Shown one piece after another: positions 18,273 through 25,503 of a stretch of DNA of 64,000 nucleotides. Numbering within the stretch: the stretch's first letter is position 1; every line of letters starts with the position of its first letter. This DNA is from Deltaproteobacteria bacterium (GTDB taxonomy: Bacteria; Myxococcota_A; UBA9160; UBA4427), in assembly GCA_016713665.1 (NCBI GenBank), contig JADJOR010000011.1, positions 186,001 through 250,000 of the forward strand. The letters run 5' to 3'. A model generated the notes under the pieces. It saw nothing but the letters and a program-made list of their open reading frames with translations. It was not told the DNA's origin and ran no database searches. The position numbers and the translations under genes were made by a program.

Positions 18273-18420
18273 TCACGCCTGCCAGCCGATGACGGCCTTC
18301 GTCTCGAGGAATTCCTCGAACCCGAAGATGCCCCACTCGCGTCCGTTGCCCGACTGCTTGTAGCCGCCGAAGGGCGCCGAGAAGTCGGGTTCGAGCGAGC
18401 CGCGCGCCGCGCGCGGATCG
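18273..18420 (-). pseudogene. C-terminal remnant of a second aldehyde dehydrogenase
   Basis: Immediately after the TAG stop of the intact aldehyde dehydrogenase, one minus-strand frame reads into APFGGYKQSGNGREWG and FEEFLETKAVIGWQA, then TGA. This is the canonical C-terminal tail of an ALDH. It is clearly a paralogue, not a copy of the neighbour, whose own tail reads APFGGFKKSGIGRELG. No start codon or ribosome site is associated and only about 48 codons survive. A second tandem ALDH gene probably lost all but its end, by recombination with the first gene or by simple deletion. Confidence 0.85.
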
Positions 18421-19887
18421 CTAGGCCTTCGCCGGCAGGATGATCGACTGGTACTCGGTGTAGGGACCGATGCCCTCGGGCCCGAGCTCGCGGCCGATGC
18501 CCGATTTCTTGAAGCCGCCGAAGGGCGCGTGGAAGTCGAGGATCGTCGCCGAGTTGACGGCGACGCAGCCCGTCCGGACGCGGACCGCGATCTGCGCCGC
18601 GTGCTCGACGTCCTTCGTCCAGACCGAGCCGCAGAGCCCGTAGGGCGAGTCGTTCGCGATCGCGACGGCCTCGTCCTCGCTGCCGTACGGGATCACCGAC
18701 AGGACCGGCCCGAAGATCTCCTCCTGGGCGATCTTCATCGAGTTGTCGACGTCCGCGAAGACGGTCGGCTCGATGAAATAGCCCTTGGCGAGCGACTTCG
18801 GCACGTTGCCACCGCAGACCGCCCGCGCGCCCTGCTCCTTGCCCGACGCGAGGTAGCCCGCGATCCGATCGCGCTGGCGCGCGGAGACGACCGGCCCGAC
18901 GTTCGTCGCCGGATCCATCGCGTCGCCGAGCTTCATGCCGCCCACCGCGGCGCCGAGGGCCTCGACGATCTCCTTGTAGCGCGAGCGCGGCGCGAGGATG
19001 CGCGTCTGCGCGCCGCAGGCCTGGCCGTTGTTGAGGAGCGCCGAGCCGAGCAGCGGCTGGAGCGCCGCCCCGAGATCGACGTCCTCGAGCACGATCGCCG
19101 CCGACTTGCCCCCGAGCTCGAGGGTGCAGCGCTTGATCTGCTCGCCGCAGATGCCGCCGACGCGGCCGCCGGTCACGGTGCTCCCCGTGAAGCTGACCTT
19201 GTCGATGCCGGGATGGCGGACCAGGTACTCGCTCGTCTCGCGGCCCGCCGCCACGATGTTGATGACGCCGGGCGGGAGCCCGATCTCGGCGACGGCCTCG
19301 GCGAGCAGGTAGGCGTCGAGCGCCGTCTCCGGCGACGCCTTGAGCACCATCGTGCAGCCCGCGGCCAGCGCCGGCCCGAGCTTCATCGCGGCAATGAAGA
19401 GCGGCACGTTCCAGGGAATGATCCCGGCGCACACGCCCACCGGCGCCCGCCGGACCCGCACCCGCGCGCCGAACGCCCCGGCCCGCTCGTCGACGAAGGC
19501 GAACTCGCCCGCGAGCCGCGCGTAGACGTCGAGCACCATCGTCGCCGCGAAGACCTGGACCCCCATCGACTGCTGCGAGGGACAGCCCGTCTCCTGGGAG
19601 ATCAGCGCCGCGAGCGGGCCGCTGCGGGCCTTCAGGGCGTTCGACAGCTTCGCGATCGCCTCGCCGCGCTCCTTGGGCGACCAGTGCGGGAACGGGCCGG
19701 AATCGAAGGCCGTCCGGGCCGCCGAGACCGCGGCGTCGATGTCGGCGGTCGAGGCATCGGGGACCCGGCCCAGGGCGACCTCGCTCGAGGAGGAACGGAC
19801 CTCGATCGTGCCGCCTGCGCGAGAGGGTTGGAATCCGCCGCCGATGAAGAGATCCCGCCGCTCGATGAAGTCCGTTGCTGCGCTCAA
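18421..19887 (-). CDS. NAD(P)-dependent aldehyde dehydrogenase
   Basis: A 488-residue ALDH-superfamily enzyme that oxidises an aldehyde to a carboxylate. The catalytic Cys is C291 in NNGQACGAQ and the general base Glu is E257 in LELGGKS. The substrate-stabilising Asn is N160 in PWN and the cofactor Lys K183 is in VLKASPE. The start is a TTG (L)SAATDF preceded by GAAGGAGA at 7 nt; no ATG lies before residue 108, so this non-ATG start is well supported. Its stop is fused to the tail of a lost paralogue. A palindrome and a TATAGT box lie upstream. Confidence 0.93.
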   Translation of the reverse strand: MSAATDFIERRDLFIGGGFQPSRAGGTIEVRSSSSEVALGRVPDASTADIDAAVSAARTAFDSGPFPHWSPKERGEAIAKLSNALKARSGPLAALISQETGCPSQQSMGVQVFAATMVLDVYARLAGEFAFVDERAGAFGARVRVRRAPVGVCAGIIPWNVPLFIAAMKLGPALAAGCTMVLKASPETALDAYLLAEAVAEIGLPPGVINIVAAGRETSEYLVRHPGIDKVSFTGSTVTGGRVGGICGEQIKRCTLELGGKSAAIVLEDVDLGAALQPLLGSALLNNGQACGAQTRILAPRSRYKEIVEALGAAVGGMKLGDAMDPATNVGPVVSARQRDRIAGYLASGKEQGARAVCGGNVPKSLAKGYFIEPTVFADVDNSMKIAQEEIFGPVLSVIPYGSEDEAVAIANDSPYGLCGSVWTKDVEHAAQIAVRVRTGCVAVNSATILDFHAPFGGFKKSGIGRELGPEGIGPYTEYQSIILPAKA

Positions 19888-19929
19888 ACCGTGTCTCCTT
19901 CGGGTCGTTTCTGGACCCCCGGGCGAGTC

Positions 19930-19953
19930 ACTATAGCCAGCCCGTCTCGGGCT
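19930..19953 (-). promoter_or_regulatory. Candidate promoter and operator of the aldehyde dehydrogenase
   Basis: On the minus strand a TATAGT -10-like box (19930-19935) is preceded by the perfect palindrome AGCCCGTCTCGGGCT read on plus (19939-19953, 6-3-6). The palindrome would sit in the -10/-35 spacer, a usual repressor position. No good -35 box was found. Confidence 0.35.
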
Positions 19954-20011
19954 CGGCGAACGTGCGTCCGGGGCCGCCCGGGACGGGCATGCACCCCTCG
20001 AATCAGCGGTT

Positions 20012-22279
20012 ATGTTTCCGCGCCGAATGTCGAGCGTTGCGTCCCCGCGCGAGAGAACGACCCCGACTTCCATGGACTCGTCCGTCCGGGCGGTCGCCCC
20101 GCTCGCGTTTCTAAGGCGGCTCGCCGAGCTGACCCACGTCCCCAAGGATCCGGCGGCCCTGTCCGCCCAGGACGAGCTCTTCGCCGCACAGCCGACCTGG
20201 CAACAGACCCTCGCGCTGCAATGCGCGCCGCTCGGCATGCGGACCGAGCGGATCATCTGGTCGCTGCGCGAGGCCTTCGGCGCCGCGACCCGTGGCTGCG
20301 CCCTCGTCTCGACGCGCAGCGACCCGAGCGGACGCGCCGAGCTCTTCGCGATCGACGGCTTCTCGATGCTGCGCGCGCGCGTCTCCTTCGAGGACGGTCG
20401 AAGCCGGTCCTTCGACCTCGAGGCGCTGATGACATGGCTCGGCGTCACGGACGCCGACGCGCCGCGCAGCTTCCTGCTCGTCGAGAGCCGCCATCCCGCA
20501 TCCGTGCCGTCCGCGACCGCTGCAACCGGACACGGCGGCGCCGCGGGCGCCGCACACGGGGCAGCCGGTGCCCACGGCAGCGATGCCCACGGCGGCCACG
20601 GCCACGCCGGCCCGCCGCCCTTCGAGCGGCTGCTCGCCCTGCTGCGACCCGATCGCCGCGATCTCTGGGCGATCGTGGCCTATGCCGCCGCGATCGGCGG
20701 CGTCAGCCTCGCGACCCCGATCGCGGTGCAGCAGCTCGTGAACTCGATCGCCTTCGGCGGGCTGATCCAGCCGGTCGTGGTCCTCGCGCTGCTCCTGCTC
20801 GGGGCGCTCGCGATCTCGGCCGTGCTGTCGGTGGTCCAGAACTGGGTGACCGAGCTGATCCAGCAGCGGATCTTCGTGCGCGTCGTGATCGACGTCGCCG
20901 AGCGCATTCCGCGGGTCCAGACGAAGGCCTTCGACCAGCACCACGGCCCCGAGCTCGTCAACCGGGTCTTCGACGTCGTCACGGTGCAGAAATCGCTCTC
21001 GATGCTGCTGCTCGAAGGCACCTCGGTCGTGCTCCAGACCGGGGTCGGGTTGATCATCCTCTCCTTCTATCATCCGCTGATGCTGGGCTTCAGCCTCCTG
21101 CTCGTGGCCGGCATCTTCTTCGTGGTCGTCGTGCTCGGGCGCGGCGCGGTGCCGACGGCGATCGCCGAATCGAAGGCGAAATACGACGTCGTCGGCTGGC
21201 TGCAGGAGCTCTCGCGCCATCCCTCGACCTTCCGCGACGCCGATCAGCGCCGCTTCGCCCGACTCCACGCGGACACCCTCGCGACGGCCTGGGTGGGGGC
21301 CCGCAGCGGGCATTTCAAGATCGTGTTGCGCCAGCACGCGGGGACCCTCGTCCTGCAGGGGCTCGCGAGCAGCACGCTCCTCGCCCTCGGCGGCATGCTC
21401 GTCGTGCAGGGCCAGCTGACCCTCGGCCAGCTCGTCGCTTCCGAGCTCATCATCACGCTGATCGTCTCGACCGTCGCGAAGTTCGGCAAGCAGCTCGAGA
21501 GGTACTACGACCTGCTCGCGGCGATGGACAAGCTCTCGGTCCTGCTCGATCTCCCGCTCGAGCGCGAGGGCGGGGCGGAGCTCGCTCCGAATCCGTCGCC
21601 GGCGTCGATCGAGATGGCCGGCGTTCGCTTCGGCTACGGACGCGATCCCCTGCTCTCGAACCTCGACCTGCGGATCGAGCCCGGCGAGCGCATCGCCCTC
21701 GAAGGTCCGATGGGCAGCGGCAAGAGCTCGCTGATCGATCTGCTCGTCGGCCTGCGCGAGCCCGCCGCGGGCCACGTCGCGATCGACGATCGCGACTATC
21801 GCGACCTCTCGCTCGAGAGCCTGCGCGACGTCGTCGCCCTCGTGCGCGGCAGCGAGACCTTCGCCGGAACGATCCGCGAGAACGTCCGGGTCGGTCGACA
21901 CGGATTCGACGACACCGAGATGCTCCAGGTCCTCGACGGCGTCGGCCTCGTCGAGGAGATCCGCCAGCTGCCCCAGGGCCTCGACACCCGCCTCTCGACG
22001 GACGGACGGCCCCTCTCCCAGGTCCAGCTGACGCGGCTCATGATCGCGCGCGCGTTGTTGACGCGGCCGCGGCTCCTGTTGATCGACCGCGCGCTCGAGG
22101 ACTTCGATCCGCCGGCGCGCGAGCGGATCTCGGATCTGCTCTTCGCCCCCGATGCGCCCTGGACGCTCGTCGTGGTGAGCGAGCGCGAGGACGTGCTCGC
22201 CCGCTGCAGCCGGCGCATCACCCTCGGCGATCCCGAGACCTGGAACTCCACGCCTGCCGCGAAGGAGCAGCCGCGATGA
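20012..22279 (+). CDS. ABC transporter (permease plus ATPase) with degenerate nucleotide-binding domain
   Basis: A 755-residue half-transporter of the type I secretion architecture. An unassigned N-terminal domain (about 30-165) and a His/Gly/Ala-rich linker (about 170-200) precede a six-helix exporter domain (about 215-480) and an ATPase domain (about 530-740). Walker A is intact (GPMGSGKSS, K571). The Q-loop Gln is R612, the signature is LSQVQ (668-672) instead of LSGGQ, the Walker B Glu after D692 is R693, and the switch His is E724. Hydrolysis by a homodimer would be compromised. Starts at 20012, 20027 or 20072 are possible; 20072 has a distant GAGAG. The stop overlaps the HlyD gene start. 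Confidence 0.88.
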   Translation: MFPRRMSSVASPRERTTPTSMDSSVRAVAPLAFLRRLAELTHVPKDPAALSAQDELFAAQPTWQQTLALQCAPLGMRTERIIWSLREAFGAATRGCALVSTRSDPSGRAELFAIDGFSMLRARVSFEDGRSRSFDLEALMTWLGVTDADAPRSFLLVESRHPASVPSATAATGHGGAAGAAHGAAGAHGSDAHGGHGHAGPPPFERLLALLRPDRRDLWAIVAYAAAIGGVSLATPIAVQQLVNSIAFGGLIQPVVVLALLLLGALAISAVLSVVQNWVTELIQQRIFVRVVIDVAERIPRVQTKAFDQHHGPELVNRVFDVVTVQKSLSMLLLEGTSVVLQTGVGLIILSFYHPLMLGFSLLLVAGIFFVVVVLGRGAVPTAIAESKAKYDVVGWLQELSRHPSTFRDADQRRFARLHADTLATAWVGARSGHFKIVLRQHAGTLVLQGLASSTLLALGGMLVVQGQLTLGQLVASELIITLIVSTVAKFGKQLERYYDLLAAMDKLSVLLDLPLEREGGAELAPNPSPASIEMAGVRFGYGRDPLLSNLDLRIEPGERIALEGPMGSGKSSLIDLLVGLREPAAGHVAIDDRDYRDLSLESLRDVVALVRGSETFAGTIRENVRVGRHGFDDTEMLQVLDGVGLVEEIRQLPQGLDTRLSTDGRPLSQVQLTRLMIARALLTRPRLLLIDRALEDFDPPARERISDLLFAPDAPWTLVVVSEREDVLARCSRRITLGDPETWNSTPAAKEQPR

Positions 22280-23670
22280 GCAGCGTCACCCCGCGCCGCC
22301 ATCGCGAGGTCTCGTCGCTCCTCCTCGTGCGGGGGCCCGACGCACTCCAGCTCTTCACGCGGATCCTCTACTTCGCGATCGGCGCGACCGGCCTCGCGCT
22401 CGTCGTCGTACCCTGGCAGCAGAACGTCCCGGCGGCCGGCCACGTCTCGGCCCTCGATCCCTTCGACCGCATCCAGACGATCGCCGCGCCGGTCTCGGGT
22501 CGCGTCCTGAAATCCTGGGTCCAGGAGGGAACCCGTGTCCGGGAGGGCGACCCGCTGCTCGAGATCGTCGATCTCGATCCCGAGATGCTCCCGCGCCTCG
22601 GGCAGCAACGCGAAGCGCTCGAGAGCCAGCTCGCCGCCGCGCGCGAGAAGGTCGAGATCTACCAGTCCCAGGTCGAGGCGTTGTCCCGCGCCCAGGATCT
22701 CTCGGTCCAGGCCGCGCAGAATCTCGTCGAGGTCGCCGGCGCCAAGGTCCGCTCGGCGGAGCACGGCGTCGAGGCTGCCCTGGCCGCGGTCGCCCAGGCG
22801 AAGCTCAACTTCGAGCGCCAGCAGCAGCTCGTCGACGAAGGTCTCGCCTCGACCCTCGAGTTCGAGGTCGCCGATCGCCTCTACAAGCAGGCGAAGGCCG
22901 AGCTCTCCCAGGACCGACAGGCGCTCAACGCGAGCCTCGAGGAAGAGAAGGCTCGCCGCGCCGAGCTCGGCCGGGTCCAGACCGAGGCGCAGGCGCGGAT
23001 CGAGTCGGCGCGCGCCGAGGTCCAGGTCGCCGAGGCCGAGTCCGCCGCCAAACAACAGGATCTCGCGACCCTCTCCGTCCGGATCGCGCAGCAGAACGCG
23101 CAGCGCATGACGGCCCCCCGCTCGGGCACCGTCTTCCGACTCTACGCGAGCCCCGGCGCCGAGCTCGTGAAGGCGGGCGATCCGCTCGTCGCGCTCCTGC
23201 CCGACGCCCAATCCCAGGCCGTCGAGCTCTGGGTCGACGGCAACGACGTCCCGCTGATCCACGAGGGACGCAGCGTTCGGCTGCAATTCGAGGGCTGGCC
23301 CGGCGTGCAGTTCGGCGGCTGGCCTTCGGTCGCGGTCGGCACCTTCGGCGGTCGCGTCGCCGTCGTCGACTCGAGCGGCGATGGACGGGGGCGCTTCCGC
23401 ATCCTCGTCATCCCCGATCCCGAAGACGAGCCGTGGCCGAGCCCGCAATACCTGCGTCAGGGCGCGCGCGCGAACGGCTTCGTGCTGCTCGATCAGGTCG
23501 CTCTCGGCTACGAGCTCTGGCGTCAGGTCAACGGATTCCCCCCGACGGTCGCGATGGAGACCTACGGCGCCCCCGGTGCCGCGAAGAGCGCGGCGAAGGA
23601 CACCTCCGCCGGCGCCGCCGGCGGGGCGACCGCGACCACGGGCGGCGCGAAGGCGGGGGCGGCGAAGTGA
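22276..23670 (+). CDS. HlyD-type membrane fusion protein
   Basis: A 464-residue periplasmic adaptor. A single transmembrane helix lies at about 28-50. A barrel-sandwich/lipoyl half follows (AAPVSGRVLKSWVQEGTRVREGDPL). A long alpha-helical coiled coil spans about 105-275. The second lipoyl half is at about 280-320 (MTAPRSGTVFRLYASPG), then a beta-barrel. The C-terminal 40 residues are Ala/Gly/Thr/Lys-rich and look disordered. It would bridge the inner-membrane ABC protein to the TolC-like protein. Its ATG overlaps the ABC stop as ATGA and its own stop overlaps the next ATG, so the three are translationally coupled. Confidence 0.92.
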   Translation: MSSVTPRRHREVSSLLLVRGPDALQLFTRILYFAIGATGLALVVVPWQQNVPAAGHVSALDPFDRIQTIAAPVSGRVLKSWVQEGTRVREGDPLLEIVDLDPEMLPRLGQQREALESQLAAAREKVEIYQSQVEALSRAQDLSVQAAQNLVEVAGAKVRSAEHGVEAALAAVAQAKLNFERQQQLVDEGLASTLEFEVADRLYKQAKAELSQDRQALNASLEEEKARRAELGRVQTEAQARIESARAEVQVAEAESAAKQQDLATLSVRIAQQNAQRMTAPRSGTVFRLYASPGAELVKAGDPLVALLPDAQSQAVELWVDGNDVPLIHEGRSVRLQFEGWPGVQFGGWPSVAVGTFGGRVAVVDSSGDGRGRFRILVIPDPEDEPWPSPQYLRQGARANGFVLLDQVALGYELWRQVNGFPPTVAMETYGAPGAAKSAAKDTSAGAAGGATATTGGAKAGAAK

Positions 23671-25406
23671 TGCGCCCTGTGCTCTTCGTCGGACACGGTC
23701 GCGACGGCCGTCGTCGCAGACCCGGCGCACCCCGTCGGCTCGGCGTGCTCGCGATCGCGTTCGCGGCGTGGTCCGGCGAGGCGGCTCCGGCCGCGGGGGA
23801 GGATTCGGCTCGATCCGCTGTACGCGCTCGCGTGACGCCCACAGCAGCCGCGATGGCAACAGCCGCGGATGCGGAGGCCGCACCGAGCGCGGAGACCCTC
23901 GTCGTCCCGGGCGCACGGGTCCCCGAGCCGTCCGAACCCCACTCGCCCGTGTCTGCCGAGCTCCTCGAGGAAGCGACCGGCGAGCCCGCCGACACGCCGG
24001 CGCCGCCGGCCTACGGCGACGACTGGATCCCGGGTGAGGCGCGACGACCGCTCGAGCTCGCCGAGGTGCTGGCCTCGGTCGACGAGACCTATCCGCTCCT
24101 GATCGCGGTGCGCCAGGAGCTCGAGCTCGCCGGCGGCGAGCTCCTCTCCGCCCGCGGCGGCTTCGACTCCCGACTCTACGCCCGCGGCGAGGCGGCGCCG
24201 ACCGGCTATTACGATCGCTTCACGAGCGATCTCGGCATCGAGCAGCCGACCCGGCTCTGGGGCAGCCGCCTCTACGCCGGCTACCGGATGGGGCGCGGCG
24301 ACTTTCCGGCGGATCTCGGCAGCGCCAAGACGAACGAGGACGGCGAGGTTCGGGCCGGCCTCGAGATCCCGCTTCTCAAGGATGGCCCGATCGACGCCGC
24401 GCGTACGAGCCTCCGCGCGAGCGAGATCAAGCGCCGCGCGGCCGAGCCGAAGATCGAGCTGAGGCGCCTCGAGATCGTGCGCCAGGCTTCGGAGGCCTAC
24501 TGGAACTGGATCGCGATGGGGCTCAACGTCGACGTCGAACGGCATCTGCTGCGCGCCGCCGAGGATCGCCGCCGCCAGCTCGAGGGCCGCGCGGCGCGGG
24601 GCGCCATCCCGGCGATCCAGGTCGTCGACAACGAGCGCTTGATCGTCGATCGCGCGATCCGGCTGCGCGGGGCCGAGCGGGATGCCCTCGAGGCGGCGGT
24701 GACGTTGTCGCTCTTTCTTCGCGACGCGCAGGGCGCGATGAAGATCCCGAGCCACGACCGCATGCCCCGGGACTTCCCCGCCGAGCGCGGCTGGGACGCC
24801 GCCCGCCTGTCGGGCGACATCGCGCGCGCGTCCGAGCGCCATCCGATCCTGCGCGAGCTCGGGCTGCGCCGCGAGGGCCTGCTCGCGAGCCTCGCGCTCA
24901 ATCGAAACGCCCTGCTTCCCGATCTGCGCGTCGGTGTCGAAGGCTCGCAGGATCTGGGCAGGAGCTCGGCCGGCATCGACTCGATCGGCTCGTTCTCGAA
25001 CAACCCGAAGGACGATACCGAGGTCAAGGCCACCGTCCGCTTCGAGGTCCCCGCCCTCCAGCGCGCCGCCCGCGGCCGCGTCGCCACCAATCGCGCCGAG
25101 CTGATCCGGATCGAGCAGGAGACCCGTTATGCGCGGGACTCGATCGAGGCCGAGATCCGCCGCGCGCTGGCCTTCGTCGAGGCCGCCTACGACCAGACGC
25201 GACTCGCCCGCGAGAACTACGCGCTGGCCGCGAAGCTCCAGCGCGGCGAGGAACGGAAGTTCGAGCTCGGCTCGTCGAACCTGATCGACGTCAACATCCG
25301 CGAGATCCAGACCGCCGACGCCGCCCGCGCCCTCGTCTTCGCCCAGGCCGCCTATTTCCGCGCGATCGCCCGCTACGAGGCGGCGATCGCGGAGCGGGTC
25401 GAGTGA
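23670..25406 (+). CDS. TolC-family outer-membrane efflux protein
   Basis: A 578-residue outer-membrane factor. A basic N-terminus leads into a hydrophobic export segment (about 22-40). A long Pro/Ala-rich region (to about 125) is unusual for TolC. The duplicated helical OEP domain follows (EVLASVDETYPLLIAVRQEL, then EAYWNWIAMGLNVDVERHLL, and RYARDSIEAEIRRALAFVEAAYDQT). It would form the exit duct for the ABC-HlyD pair, with which it shares a four-base stop/start overlap. The cargo is unknown: no RTX protein or small leader-peptide gene is adjacent. Confidence 0.88.
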   Translation: MRPVLFVGHGRDGRRRRPGAPRRLGVLAIAFAAWSGEAAPAAGEDSARSAVRARVTPTAAAMATAADAEAAPSAETLVVPGARVPEPSEPHSPVSAELLEEATGEPADTPAPPAYGDDWIPGEARRPLELAEVLASVDETYPLLIAVRQELELAGGELLSARGGFDSRLYARGEAAPTGYYDRFTSDLGIEQPTRLWGSRLYAGYRMGRGDFPADLGSAKTNEDGEVRAGLEIPLLKDGPIDAARTSLRASEIKRRAAEPKIELRRLEIVRQASEAYWNWIAMGLNVDVERHLLRAAEDRRRQLEGRAARGAIPAIQVVDNERLIVDRAIRLRGAERDALEAAVTLSLFLRDAQGAMKIPSHDRMPRDFPAERGWDAARLSGDIARASERHPILRELGLRREGLLASLALNRNALLPDLRVGVEGSQDLGRSSAGIDSIGSFSNNPKDDTEVKATVRFEVPALQRAARGRVATNRAELIRIEQETRYARDSIEAEIRRALAFVEAAYDQTRLARENYALAAKLQRGEERKFELGSSNLIDVNIREIQTADAARALVFAQAAYFRAIARYEAAIAERVE

Positions 25407-25420
25407 GCGCGGCGAGCCCG

Positions 25421-25456
25421 CCGACCACACCGACCACGCCGACCACGCCGACCGAA
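25421..25456. repeat. CCGACCACG 9-nt tandem repeat
   Basis: Four near-identical 9-nt units between the convergent TolC-like and quinoprotein genes, just past the TolC-like stop. They do not encode protein. No hairpin with a T-run was seen in this gap. Confidence 0.75.
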
Positions 25457-25503
25457 CAGACCGCGCCGACCGCCCGCCGACCGCGCGACCGTCGTCGCGA
25501 ACG

